DNA of 64,000 nucleotides from Archivesica marissinica (lineage: Eukaryota > Mollusca > Bivalvia > Venerida > Vesicomyidae). How positions within the stretch are numbered: position 1 is the stretch's first letter; the number at the start of each line of letters is the position of its first letter. Location of the stretch: assembly GCA_014843695.1 (NCBI GenBank), contig JABXNX010000065.1, positions 62,001-126,000 of the forward strand. The letters run 5' to 3'. This document shows positions 10,671 through 22,416 of this stretch, in pieces. The position numbers and the translations under genes are program-made. The notes under the pieces were generated by a model, which did no database searches, was not told the DNA's origin, and saw only the letters and a list, made by a program, of their open reading frames with translations.

Positions 10671-10796
10671 AGCCATGAAAGCATATCAAAACTATATAAA
10701 CGATGTTAGCAGTAGATTCTAGATCTGTAACCGTTATTATTTTACATGAAATTCACGGAGAGCCACACAAGTGTTGCATTTATTTGGTGTGCATGT

Positions 10797-11001
10797 TTTA
10801 CGTTTATTTATCGTCGCTACCGGTTGCCCATATGAGCGACGCCTCCTGAAGAGATTGGTCATTTTATATTTTGGAGGATAGTGATAGACAGAGACCTATT
10901 TCAGAATCTCCTCTGGTTCTTTTACGTGCACGGTGTAAAGCACCGACACGAGACCTCGGCTTAAAGTCCCATCTGGAAATCTGGACATCAGATCCGTCTG
11001 T
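10797..11001 (-). mobile_element. SINE family A, head deleted
   Basis: Tail and body of family A in minus orientation (gtttatttatcgtcgctacc at the left, tttaaagtcccatctg towards the right). The tRNA head is reduced to agatccgtctg by an internal deletion. Confidence 0.8.
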
Positions 11002-11127
11002 ATCCTATACATATTCGCGCATGTTATTTATATAGCATAGATGACGATTAACGTAATGTTCAAGTCAAAAGTTCTGTTCTGTTCTAAAGTTCTGTTCTAT
11101 ACTTTGTTTTAAACTTGATTTGTTTTA

Positions 11128-11296
11128 CAACGATTGCGAAGCAAGTTCTAACAACTTATATTAATCATTTTCGTTGGCGCTAATGAAACCGTATATGTGG
11201 TCATTCGTGTGCGAGGAAACCGGAGTACCCGGAGAAACCCCACCTGTCCGATCTGGCGACTATCGTACCATCTCACATACTTCCCGGTCCTTGAGA
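11128..11296 (-). mobile_element. SINE family B, truncated
   Basis: Starts with the common tail acaacgattgcgaagcaagt and runs through ggaaaccggagtacccggag to acttcccggtcc; the tRNA head is missing. A short open frame on the minus strand here is SINE sequence, not a gene. Confidence 0.8.
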
Positions 11297-11984
11297 GCTA
11301 TTATCGATATAGCCAAGAGCATATAAAACAGGAAAGGTATTGTTGGAATAATTCTATAGCTATTAATGTTATTGATCATAATATAGCATGCTAGCCCCGC
11401 CCGCAACAAAGTATAAATAAATATCCATGCTGATCCAAATGTGCTTGATTGAACTGTATGGTAAATTCTTTCGCAATTCGTAATTATTTGATTTCCAATA
11501 CGAATCCTTTTATATGAGAGACGAATCATGTAAGTATTTGTTGCGTAGCAACACAGATGACTGTATATCCCTCTGGGGTTGGGAGAGGGAAGAAACAGGA
11601 AAGGTTTGGGCTACAATTGTTTTGTTTTATTTCAGTTTATTTAACCTCGCCACTGGTTGCCCATTTTAACGATGGGAATATTATCTAACAACACATACGC
11701 GTGGCGTCTGGACAAATAGTTTCTGGTTCAAAACCCAAAAACAAACAAAACATTATATATCGGTACTATTTAATTGATAAAGAACATTATCATAACTCTC
11801 AAAATAGCATTAAAATGCTTCAGACTGAAGCTGCGGCGATATAGACTTTCAAATTATTCCGGGGACATACCCCCGGACCCCTCTAACCTAATGGTGCTAC
11901 TCTACGCAACTGGTACATGTTACTTGATTACCTTAGACGAAGGGAATGCTTGCTGTTAGTAACAACAATCATACCATATGTAGT
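11297..11984. other. non-coding interval
   Basis: No gene or repeat that I can support; small open frames on both strands lack domains. Confidence 0.5.
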
Positions 11985-12190
11985 TAAGAGAGGGAGCTTT
12001 CCAGCTGGCTTGCGGTAGGTCGGCAGATCTACCAGGGATTCCTTCCGTGCCCGAAATATTGAATATTGCTCGGCGGGGCACCGAGGATCTTCCTCCACCA
12101 CTAAACGTTGGAGAGTCGCCATATGACTTAAGCTCTTGGTGCGACATTAAAAGCCCCAAAACAAACCAAATATCACCAGGTGCTCGAACT
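11985..12190 (+). mobile_element. SINE family D body
   Basis: Contains cagctggcttgcggtaggtcgg, gggcaccgaggatcttcctcc, ttggagagtcgccatatgac and tggtgcgacattaaa, a block order that I recognise as a widespread mollusc interspersed repeat. Short minus-strand open frames here are SINE sequence. Confidence 0.65.
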
Positions 12191-12360
12191 AACAGGATCG
12201 TTCTCCACACCTAGCCTGGCAACAGACGTTGATATATTTTGCCTGATCAATCATATAAATATATTTTAACACCGATACCATTAATTGGGCCGTATTGAGT
12301 TTCTGATAATGTCAATTTGCCAGAAGTAAATTAGTGAACAATCGACAGACTGGAACTCAG

Positions 12361-12600
12361 CTGTCCGATTAGCGCAGTGGTTAGCGCGCTCGCTTCTCAC
12401 CAATGCAACCCGGATTCGATCCTCGGACCAGGAACAATGCGAGATGATACGGTGGTCGCCAGATCGGACATATGGGTTTTCTCCGAGTACTCCGGTTTCC
12501 TCACACACGAATGACCACATATACGCTTTCATCCGCGCCAACGAGAGTGATTAATATAAGTTGTTAAAACTTGCTTCGCAATCGTTGTAAAATAAATAGA
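12361..12600 (+). mobile_element. SINE family B, complete, tRNA-like head
   Basis: Best full copy of family B in plus orientation. The head has an A-box (tccgattagcgcagtgg) and B-box (ggattcgatcctc), spaced like a tRNA. The body has atgatacggtggtcgccag, atcggac and ctccggtttcctcacac; the tail has aagttgttaaaacttgcttc then aaaataaatag. It lies 57 bp beyond the GT32-1 stop codon. Confidence 0.88.
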
Positions 12601-12656
12601 GATTAAACACCTTATAGAGGTAATACTCGATAAACGTAAAACAATTATCAGTTGTG

Positions 12657-13747
12657 TTACCCTTGATATAGAACGCAACTTGGAATAAAGTCTTTAATAT
12701 GCATTGTTCTTTCTTTCACTTTTTTCGTGAATAAGTCACGTACCCACATATGATTCCAAAGATGTAATGTGAATGTATACTTCCGTTTTTTTCTAAGCTC
12801 TTTGCGCCTCTCGAACTCATCACAAGCACGATGATATAGATGTAGATTTACGAGCGGATTTCTGTTAACACATCCATTCAGTTCACCTTCTCCATTTACC
12901 ATGGAATCTCTGTCTACGTGATCCATGAAATACTGCGAGTTAGGAACATATACTGCGTCATTAGCGTCCTCGTGCCGTGTACCCTTATAGAAATATGGTG
13001 AATTACTGTCGTTATCTGTCTTCATTTGCTGTATATCTACTTCTCTCAACCCATTGTACTTCATGTATAGTAGTGTCATATATCCAGGTCCTGTAGTGTG
13101 CACAGGCTGTCCGTCCATATCAGCTAGTTGCAGATTCAACAGCAATTGTAGAAAGAACGGGTGTTTGGGTCGACATAATAAAATTGTATTGCATAGTACA
13201 AACTCCTTGTTAAATAGCAATGCACTATGTTCAAAAGGCTCAGTTGGTATGATACAAGCATATTTCATCGTAGCGACATCTAGTGGCTTCAGATTGATCA
13301 CATCTATATCCGCATAGACACCACCATACTCGTAGATCGCTGCCAACCTAATCAGGTCAGCTTTCATAACACTATCGCTACCCATCGAGTCGTATTCATC
13401 TAGCAGATACGGGTGCTGCTTTTCTATTAGCTTTCTGCCGGACGTATATGTCCACAATCGATATTCCCATGTTGGATTCATGTCAACAAATGTCCACATT
13501 GCACCCGTAAACTCTAATGGTATCATTTCGGTTGTATATATTTGATGTATGATATGGGGTATTCGCGATGAACCACTTTCTACTGTTGGAAATTCAATTT
13601 CCTCGTTTGACTGAAAGAAGGGATAACCCGAATATCTTGTTTTATTTCTGCTATCTGTTCTTGTGCGATAAATGGTTGTGTTATCACCTGCTACTTCCGC
13701 TACATCTCGTTCGTGTTCGTCTAATTGTTTGTCAAACATATGATCTT
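12657..13747 (-). CDS. GT32-1: DXD-motif glycosyltransferase, catalytic exon
   Basis: GT32/OCH1-like glycosyltransferase exon. Counting from the Met at 13739: RIPHIIHQI at about 59-67 (start of the family domain), MNPTWEYRLWT at 87-97, the conserved block DLIRLAAIYEYGGVYADID at 128-146 with the metal- and sugar-nucleotide-binding DXD (DID) at 144-146, and GPGYMTLLY near 220. Family members are Golgi type II membrane proteins that transfer hexose from nucleotide sugars; acceptor and sugar cannot be told here. The acceptor site (ATTTCAG|AAG) is conserved in all four copies, so coding starts at 13747 with two bases completing a split codon. Exon 1 with the signal anchor was not found; the 74-bp array begins about 20 bp upstream of the acceptor. 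Diverged from copies 2-4 but intact. Confidence 0.88.
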
Positions 13748-13760
13748 CTGAAATTGGAAT
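13748..13760 (-). promoter_or_regulatory. splice acceptor of GT32-1 exon 2
   Basis: Minus-strand attccaatttcag|AAG. The same ATTTCAG|AA is found before copies 2, 3 and 4 (ends at 21966, 40670, 51736), always giving two leading bases that complete the codon left by a phase-1 donor. Confidence 0.75.
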
Positions 13761-13765
13761 AGATG

Positions 13766-15085
13766 TACGTATTTGCTAATGTCTAATTGCATGCAGTTGT
13801 TTTGCGCGCATTATCTTCATGAAGTGTCACATTGAAATAGACGTATTCGCTAATGTCTAATTGCATGCAGTTGTTTTGCGCGCATTATCTTCATGAAGTG
13901 TCACATTGAAATAGACGTATTCGCTAATGTCTAATTGCATGCAGTTGTTTTGCGCGCATTATCTTCATGAAGTGTCACATTGAAATAGACGTATTCGCTA
14001 ATGTCTAATTGCATGCAGTTGTTTTGCGCGCATTATCTTCATGAAGTGTCACATTGAAATAGAAATATTCGCTAATGTCTAATTGCATGCAGTTGTTTTG
14101 CGCGCATTATCTTCATGAAGTGTCACATTGAAATAGAAATATTCGCTAATGTCTAATTGCATGCAGTTGTTTTGCGCGCATTATCTTCATGAAGTGTCAC
14201 ATTGAAATAGAAATATTCGCTAATGTCTAATTGCATGCAGTTGTTTTGCGCGCATTATCTTCATGAAGTGTCACATTGAAATAGAAATATTCGCTAATGT
14301 CTAATTGCATGCAGTTGTTTTGGCGCATTATCTTCATGAAGTGTCACATTGAAATAGAAATATTCGCTAATGTCTAATTGCATGCAGTTGTTTTGCGCGC
14401 ATTATCTTCATGAAGTGTCACATTGAAATAGAAATATTCGCTAATGTCTAATTGCATGCAGTTGTTTTGCGCGCATTATCTTCATGAAGTGTCACATTGA
14501 AATAGAAATATTCGCTAATGTCTAATTGCATGCAGTTGTTTTGCGCGCATTATCTTCATGAAGTGTCACATTGAAATAGAAATATTCGCTAATGTCTAAT
14601 TGCATGCAGTTGTTTTGCGCGCATTATCTTCATGAAGTGTCACATTGAAATAGAAATATTCGCTAATGTCTAATTGCATGCAGTTGTTTTGCGCGCATTA
14701 TCTTCATGAAGTGTCACATTGAAATAGAAATATTCGCTAATGTCTAATTGCATGCAGTTGTTTTGCGCGCATTATCTTCATGAAGTGTCACATTGAAATA
14801 GAAATATTCGCTAATGTCTAATTGCATGCAGTTGTTTTGCGCGCATTATCTTCATGAAGTGTCACATTGAAATAGAAATATTCGCTAATGTCTAATTGCA
14901 TGCAGTTGTTTTGCGCGCATTATCTTCATGAAGTGTCACATTGAAATAGAAATATTCGCTAATGTCTAATTGCATGCAGTTGTTTTGCGCGCATTATCTT
15001 CATGAAGTGTCACATTGAAATAGAAATATTCGCTAATGTCTAATTGCATGCAGTTGTTTGCGCCCATTATCTTCATGAAGGTCAT
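13766..15085. repeat. 74-bp minisatellite array (array D)
   Basis: About 18 nearly identical 74-bp units. The first three units at the gene-proximal end carry gacgtattcgc, the rest gaaatattcgc; one unit lost a base (ttttggcgc near 14320). Each unit has three palindromes: tgcatgca, gcgcgc and cttcatgaag. The array lies in the deduced intron of GT32-1, next to the acceptor; the ctatttcaat of every unit resembles the ctattccaat of the acceptor tract but lacks the final AG. Confidence 0.97.
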
Positions 15086-15149
15086 ATTTAAAACTTCACA
15101 CTGTTGCTCTGCGTTGAAGCATCCACGCCACATGTTGCATCAAGTTTAA

Positions 15150-15415
15150 AACTTGCATTTTATGTCCGATACGATTTGTTTTGTTTGTTTGGGGTTCATA
15201 TGTCGACTCTCCAGCTAGATCTATATCAATAGCTAAGCAGTACATCAGACACGGGCGGGTACCAAGATAGAACCACCGACCTTCCGCAAGCCAGCTAGAC
15301 AGCTTCTTCACATGAAATAATTCGACATCCCCAGTGGGATTCGAACATACAGCGGTGATGGTCATGTGATTTTATGTCACCACGCTTAGCCACCCGGCCA
15401 CGGAGACCTCCAATG
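15150..15415 (-). mobile_element. tRNA-derived SINE, family D, with head
   Basis: Minus orientation. Head reads tccgtggccgggtggctaag (A-box-like, of Ser/Leu tRNA type) and gttcgaatccca (B-box); body agctggcttgcggaaggtcgg and gagagtcgacatatgaac. A 89-codon open frame through it is not a gene. Confidence 0.75.
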
Positions 15416-15694
15416 TCCAATATAAATGTGTATGTTAAAAGAATAGTGACACTGTCGTGTGATCGGTATATACCGACCATGCAGCAATGTTGGTCATACC
15501 AACATACATCTACATATAAGAATAACTATTATTTTGTCTATGTTCACAAAGAAGGTAAAATTCAATCCATTGTAATTTGAAACAAGACTTTCAGAAAAGG
15601 AATAGGCCCAAAAAACCCACAACAATAATAATTTATTCCAATTGTTTTAGAGATATAATTCGAAACAAAATTATTTTCTTATTAGAAAAATAAG

Positions 15695-16266
15695 ATGTTT
15701 ATATAGGAACTTATAAATCATTATCAGATATGGGCAATACATCGATATTAGAAATACAAGGTGTTTATATAGGAACTTATAAATCATTATCAGATATGGG
15801 CAATACATCGGTATTAGAAATACAAGGTGTTTATATAGGAACTTATGGTGTTTCTATGGGAACTTATAAATCATTATCAGTTATGGGGCAATACATCGAT
15901 ATTAGAAATACAAGGTGTTTATATAGGAACTTATAAATCATTATCAGATATGGGCAATACATCGATATTAGAAATACAAGGTGTTTATATAGGAACTTAT
16001 AAATCATTATCAGATATGGGTAATACATCGGTATTAGAAATACAAGGTGTTTATATAGGAACTTATAAATCATTATCAGATATGGGCAATACATCGATAT
16101 TAGAAATACAAGGTGTTTATATAGGAACTTATAAATCATTATCAGATATGGGACAATACATCGATATTAGAAATACAAGGTGTTTATATAGGAACTTATG
16201 GTGTTTCTATGGGAACTTATAAATCATTATCAGATATGGGGCAATACATCGGTATTATAAATACAA
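15695..16266. repeat. 66-bp minisatellite array (array E)
   Basis: About eight copies of a 66-bp unit (gtgtttatataggaacttat, aaatcattatcagatatggg, caatacatcgatattagaaa, tacaag). Twice, at 15847 and 16199, an extra ggtgtttctatgggaacttat half-unit is inserted, so a two-step structure repeats. Open frames are repeat artefacts. Confidence 0.95.
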
Positions 16267-16492
16267 GACAATTAATATATTTTAAATATTGTTATAATAC
16301 AATTTCTAATGCATAAGTCTAATGCGTTAGAAATTTCTGCTTCTAATACAATATTAATACATATTGTAAATCGAGTTTGATTTAAATGTAAAGAACAACA
16401 TAATTCACTGAGTATTGTATTCTTGTTGTAGGTTACGTACGAGATGCACGTGTAATACATAGTCAAATACACTGATCTGATCATTTCTGTTT

Positions 16493-16775
16493 TTACGTTT
16501 ATTTATCGTCGCTACCGGTTGCACATATGAGCGACGCCTCCTGAAGAGATTAGTTATTTTAGATTTTGGAGGATAGTGCATGATACAGACAGATACCCAT
16601 TCCAGAATCTCCTCTGGTTCTTTTACGTGCACGGTGTAATGCACCGACACGAGATCTCGGTTTAAAGTCCCATCTGAAAGACTGTTAATTTTATTAGGGT
16701 CAGACGGGGGATCGAACCTGCAATCCCTGGATTACCAGTCCAGCGTGTTATCACTGGACTACATATCCGTCTGTC
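16493..16775 (-). mobile_element. SINE family A, complete
   Basis: Minus orientation; full tail, body (tgcaccgacacgagatctcgg) and tRNA-like head (gggggatcgaacctgcaatc, accagtccagcgtgttatc, ctggactacatatccgtctg). Confidence 0.87.
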
Positions 16776-18299
16776 TGATCAGATCATATTGTGGTCGCCA
16801 TTTTGATTGGCAAGCTTTATAAACGGCAATTTCAAGATTTTACTAGTAATTCTTTAATTGCAATAACTTAATTAATATTTATTTGATAATATAAACTTTG
16901 GTATGATTTTAAAGGTTTTGAAATGACCTTTTTAAATATTAATTTATTTTTTGACAATGATGTATGGATTATAAATAATAAGAACATAACGTGAACTTAT
17001 TTTTGAAAGCCTATTTTCACAGTTGAACTATTAATATACAGGTACATTATTATTTATTCGCTAGAGATACGAATTTGTGAAATGATACAAAAACATATCC
17101 ATTGAGAACTTTCCAACAACGTATGAACCATAGTGATGGGATGAATAATAAATATGTTATGAAGAAAAGAAAATCACGCTACTATATATACACTATATTT
17201 ATCTGGTCAACTTTTGCAAACAAAATGGCAGCCACAGTAGGAATTATGACGTCACATGAGAACAATGTATACTCTTGATGCACTATGATAACTACCATCT
17301 ATATTCACATGTGTATTATGGTAGTGCATTAGTGTTCACTTGTATTAGATGATCTCAGGGCATTGACGATTTCAGTATAAGATGATTTCATCTTTGTGGT
17401 TTTGCCCAGGTAGCTGTGGTGTGCAATACGTTCAATTTGCGAAATAAGAGAGAAAAATAAAATAATAAAGTACGTGAATGTGAGATTGTTTGGCAGTTTG
17501 TATGCAACAGTTTACAGCTATACATTAATGAGTACAGTGTAAGAAGCAGGCTTAGTACTTATAATATTATGCTTGGCAATGAATGTTTCAGTTTTACAGT
17601 TGTTTTTGTTTGCCATGTGTGTATAAATATGTTTATATTTAAAAGGGTCCCATGGAAGGTTAGCCTTGCTAAATGGGTTAGCCTCTCTAAATAATGAATT
17701 TACCTACCTACTTGTACTCAGAGAATTAAAACTCCATATTCCACTGTTTTCAAACAGTGAACGATGGCATTATCCCTGCCACTGGTTGCGTTTCGTATTC
17801 CTGGGCGGTTGGATGTACTTTTGTATGTTAGCTATTTTCTGACTATCATGAACTGTTAATTATAAAGTAATATATTCTAATGCATTTGTTTAGTCTGTAG
17901 TTTTTAATTTTCACAGCAAACATAAACTAACTTTGAAAATTATACCGAAACTATTTCTTAATGCGGACGTTCACACTAACATAAGTGGTTGTGCAGGTGT
18001 GTATTGTAGGGAAATGAGGCTACCGACAGGGGCAGTTAAAATGAATTAAATTTGATAACAACTAGTATACATGTATTAGTCAAACCATTGGACATTATAA
18101 AAGAAAGTGGTCACCGAAATATGTTCAACACTCGATGAAAGCAATCTTATCTTGCACTAATAAACACAAATATCCTCTAGACACTTCCCCCACCGTTAAA
18201 TGTAACATTTCTCAAGAGAAGTAAAATAATGTTTTTACAGTTTTTGTCAAAAGTACCTGTGACCAGTAGAATGATAAGTGTAATGCATTTACATACATG
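16776..18299. other. non-coding interval, AT-rich
   Basis: No convincing exon on either strand. If GT32-1 has an exon 1 like copies 2 and 3, this is a plausible place, but I found no matching signal-anchor reading frame or GTAAGT donor. Confidence 0.5.
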
Positions 18300-20143
18300 T
18301 CACGTGGAGTATCCCAACAAGGCACGTGGAGTATCCCAACCAGGCACGTGGAGTATCCTAACCAGGCACGTGGAGTATCCCAACCATGCACGTAGAGTAT
18401 CACAACCAGGCACGTGGAATATCCCAACCAGGCACGTGGAGTATCCCAACCAGGCATGTGGAGTATCCCAACCAGGCACGTGGAGTATCCCAACCAGGCA
18501 CGTGGAGTATCCCAACCTGGCTCGTGGAGTATCCCAACCAGGCACGTAGAGTATCCCAACCAGGCACGTGGAGTATCCCAACCTGGCTCGTGGAGTATCC
18601 CAACCAGGCACGTAGAGTATCCCAACCAGGCACGTGGAGTATCCCAACCAGGCACGTGGAGTATCCCAACCAGGCACGTGGAGTATCCCAACCAGGCACG
18701 TGGAGTATCCACCAGGCACATGGAGTATCCCAACAAGGCACGTATATCCCAACCAGGCACGTAGAGTATCCCAACCAGGCACGTAGAGTATTCCAACCAG
18801 GAAGGTGGAGTATCCAGCCAGGCACGTGGAGTATCCCAACCAGGCACGTGGAGTATCCCAACCAGGCACGGGGAGTATCCCAACCAGGCACGTGGAGCAT
18901 CCCAACCAGGCACGTAGAGTATCCCAACCAGGCACGTAGAGTATCCCAACCAGGCATGTAGAGTATCCCAACCAGGCACGTGGAGTATCCCAACAAGGAT
19001 CGTGGAGTATCCCAACCAGGCACGTGGAGTATCCCAACCAGGCAGGTGGAGTATCCCAACCAGGCACGTGGAGTATCCCAACAAGGCACGTGGAGTATCC
19101 CAACCAGGCACGTGGAGTATCCCAACCACGAAGGTGGAGTATCCCAACAAGGCACGTAGAGTATCCCAGCCAGACACGTGGAGTATCCCAACCAGGCACG
19201 TAGAGTATCCCAACCAGGAAGGTGGAGTATCCCAACAAGGCACGTGGAGTATCCCAACCAGGCACGTGGAGTATCCCAACCAGGCACGTGGAGTATCCCA
19301 GCCGGGCACGTGGAGTATCCCAACAAGGCACGTGGAGTATCCCAACCAGGCACGTGGAGTATCCCAACAAGGCACGTAGAGTATCCCAACCAGGCACGTA
19401 GAGTATCCCAACCAGGCACGTGGAGTATGCCAACCAGGCACGTGGAGTATCCCAACCAGGCTCGTGGAGTATCCCAACCAGGAAGGTGGAGTATCCCAAC
19501 CAGGAAGGTGGAGTATCCCAACCAGGCACGTAGAGTATCCCAACCAGGCACGTAGAGTATCCCAACCAGGCACGTAGAGTATCCCAACCAGGCACGTGGA
19601 GTATCCCAACCAGGCACGTAGAGTATCCCAACCAGGCACGTAGTGTATCCCAACCAGGCACGTGGAGTATCCCAACCAGGCACGTGGAGTATCCCAACCA
19701 GGCACGTAGAGTATCCCAACCAGGCACGTGGAGTATCCCAACCAGGCACGTGGAGTATCCCAACCAGGCACGTAGAGTATCCCAACCAGGCACGTGGAAT
19801 ATCCCAACCAGGCACGTGGAGTATCCCAACCAGGCATGTGGAGTATACCAACCAGGCACGTGGAGTATCCCAACCAGGCACGTGGAGTATCCCAACCAGG
19901 CACGTAGAGTATCCCAACCAGGCACGTGGAGTATCCCAACCAGGCACGTGGAGTATCCCAACCAGGCACGTGGAGTATCCCAACCAGGCACGTGGAGTAT
20001 CCCAACCAGGCACGTGGAGTATCCCAACCAGGCACGTGGAGTATCCCAACCAGACATGTGGAGTATCCCAACCAGGCACGTGGAGTATCCCAACCAGGCA
20101 CGTGGAGTATCCCAACCAGGCACGTGGAGTATCCCAACCAGAG
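18300..20143. repeat. 22-bp minisatellite array of E-box units (array F)
   Basis: About 84 copies of the 22-bp unit cacgtggagtatcccaacca+gg, with variants cacgtaga, aaggtgga and ctcgtgga. Many units hold the palindromic E-box CACGTG. Three minus frames remain open for about 600 codons because 22 is not a multiple of 3 and no frame has a stop. The right flank (agaggtgattgtcaacat) and left flank (acatacatgtcacgtg) match the repeat unit of array K at 38430-38915. Confidence 0.97.
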
Positions 20144-20214
20144 GTGATTGTCAACATTTCAGGAATGAATCGCTTGTTAATAGTTTTCATCGGGGTATGA
20201 ACTACATTGGGCGT

Positions 20215-20383
20215 GGTTAAAGTGTGTGGAGGCCGTGTGCGAGGAAAGCGGGGTACCGGGAGAAAACCTCACCCGTCCGATATGGCGACCACCGTACCAT
20301 CTCATATACTTCCTGGTCCGAGGATTGAACCCGGGTTGCATTGGTGAGAAGCGAGCGCGCTAACCATTGCGCTAATCGGACAT
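20215..20383 (-). mobile_element. SINE family B, tail missing
   Basis: Minus orientation: gtgtgcgaggaaagcggggt through ggcgaccaccgtaccatctc to the head (gaacccgggttgcattgg, gcgctaaccattgcgctaat). Confidence 0.82.
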
Positions 20384-20562
20384 ACAGGGTAAGCTGTTGT
20401 GTCTTGCATCAACATTACACACTTTCTTAGTATATGTATCTTCATTTGTCCTTAACATCTTACTCCAACATTTTATAATATTGAAATATCTCATATTCTG
20501 TAGTGACAATATGCCTAAAGCACCGTAAATAAAGTAATTTTGCGTGATGTGTGTTTGTGTTT

Positions 20563-20781
20563 CAAGTTTATTTATCGTCGCTACCAGTTGCCCATATGAG
20601 TCCTGAAGAGATTAGTTATTTTAGATTTTGGAGGATAGTGCATGATACAGACAGAGACCCATTCCAGAATATCCTCTGGTTCTTTTACGTGCACGGTGTA
20701 AAGCACCGACACGAGACCTCGGTTTAACGTCCCATCTGAAAGACTGTTAATTTTATTAGGGTCAGACGGGGGATCGAACCT
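20563..20781 (-). mobile_element. SINE family A, truncated head
   Basis: Minus orientation, missing the gcgacgcc of the tail and most of the tRNA head after gggggatcgaacctg. Confidence 0.82.
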
Positions 20782-20933
20782 GAAGCAACTATTTATAGTT
20801 TCGCTGCATTGTCATTGTGCTAGTTTTCGTATAGTGTTCCGCGTTTGTTCAGTGTGAATCCACGGGTGTACATTCTTTGTTTTATATTATAAGATGCTAG
20901 AACTTGTTACGATCCTAAACTAGATACGTAAAA

Positions 20934-21966
20934 CTAGTCTTGATATAGAATACATTCTGGAATACATTCTTTAATATGCATTCGTGGCAATTTATCCGAA
21001 CCTTTGCACCACAGATGAAACCAATAGTGGACCATGAAGGTGAATGTTTTGTTTTTCCTGATCTGTTTCCGACTCTGAAACTCTGTACAACCTCGTCGTT
21101 GTAGTGATGAGTACGTGAGGATTTGTGTCACATTCCAATGTCCATTTAGCTCACGCGCTCCATCTAACATGTCTGCATCTATATTATCCATGAAGTACTG
21201 AGAATTTGGAACATAAATCGCATCATCGGCTTCTTCATTTCGTGTGCCCATATAAAAGTAGGGTGAATTAGTATTACTTGTATTGATCTTATCTTTAAGT
21301 ATGTCTGATTCACTTAGATTAGTGTACAACATGAACATGCGTGTGGTATATCCAGGTCCTGTAGTGGAAACTGGATGCCCTTTAGGGTCAGCTTGTTTCA
21401 AATTGATCAGTAGTTGTCTGAAGAACGGGTGGTTCGGCCGGCATAATAAAACAGCATTGCTGAATATAACAGGTTTACTATGGAGGTAGATACATGTTCG
21501 AAAGGCTACAAGTATATTTCATTGTAGTGATGTTCAGTGGTCGTAGATTCTCCATGTCTATGTCTGCATAGACTCCACCATACTCGTATATCACTGCAAA
21601 TCTAAGTAGATCATATTTCTTAACATCATTCTCACCAAAAGCGTCATAAATGCTAACGAGATATGAATACTTGTTCACTAATAGCTTACGTCCTGACGCG
21701 TATGTCCAAAAACATATACTTCCATGTTGGGTTATGTTCAACAAATGACCGCATTGGTTGCATAAAGATGTCGGGTACATTTTCATCTGTAAAGATCTGA
21801 TGTATGACGTGAGGGATACGAGGTTTATCACGGACTATGGTTTGAGATTCTACCTCCTCAAAGGACTGCAGTGGAGGAAACTTTATTTCTAATGTGTTCT
21901 GTTTACTATTTGTTGTTTGATACGTAGATATGTCGTCAATGTAACTTTCTTGATCATTGTGTTCTT
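20934..21966 (-). pseudogene. GT32-2: broken catalytic exon of a GT32 glycosyltransferase
   Basis: Close paralogue of copies 3 and 4 (about 39.6 and 50.7 kb) with at least two frame-disrupting changes: one extra A in a run near 21707 (five A where the others have four), and about 16 bp missing in two steps around 21495-21512, just after the DXD block. The DXD block (YGGVYADIDMENLRP) and the C-terminal third (to the YQD end) are each still readable in separate frames. Acceptor ATTTCAG|AAGAAC at 21967 is kept. With a 7-kb retrotransposon in its intron this copy looks inactive, although draft-assembly errors could mimic single-base changes. Confidence 0.85.
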
Positions 21967-21998
21967 CTGAAATTGAAACACGAGAAGTGGCTTTGTTA

Positions 21999-22225
21999 GT
22001 TTATACATATTTATTTTAGCTCGATTGCGAAACAAGTTATTTCATCTTATATAAATCACTCTCGAGACCTCATTCCTGATGGAATCCATCGCCACGAGGG
22101 AGAGAGAAGAGGCAACGTGGAATTTAAATGCCTTGCCTAAGGGCACAATCGTAACGGCTCCAGTGGGGCTCGAACTCCGGACCTTTCGCACCTGAAGTGA
22201 ACGCGCATCCACTGCGCTATCACGA
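21999..22225 (-). mobile_element. SINE family C, complete, with target duplication
   Basis: Insertion 33 bp upstream of the GT32-2 acceptor. Flanked by perfect 8-bp direct repeats ctttgtta (21991-21998 and 22226-22233). The minus-strand head reads gtgatagcgcagtggatgcg (A-box) and gagttcgagcccc (B-box). The empty site is visible in copies 3 and 4 (gctttgttaaataatg). Confidence 0.92.
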
Positions 22226-22416
22226 CTTTGTTAAATAATGTTATCGTAAATGCAGATATCTTTTCCGCAACATGTTCTTCTCTACTAGGAAAAAAGGTAA
22301 TGTTTGCTTCGGATATAAATATTGGGTTACACTTGGGTTACATATATATTATGCATATTGTATTCCTGTGGGCAATATTAAAAATGTTGACAATAAAATA
22401 ATGTTAATAGGGCCAT

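Noticed and set aside
12361..12430. tRNA gene
   Set aside because: A- and B-box are present, but this is the head of SINE family B, repeated across the window with the same body and tail; the same holds for heads of families A, C and D.
13766..15085. CRISPR-like direct repeats
   Set aside because: Units are contiguous without unique spacers, and the genome is animal.
15096..15365. 89-codon minus-strand frame
   Set aside because: It is the body of a family-D SINE.
18212..20190. Three minus-strand frames of about 600 codons in array F
   Set aside because: All three overlapping frames are open because of the stop-free 22-bp unit; not coding.
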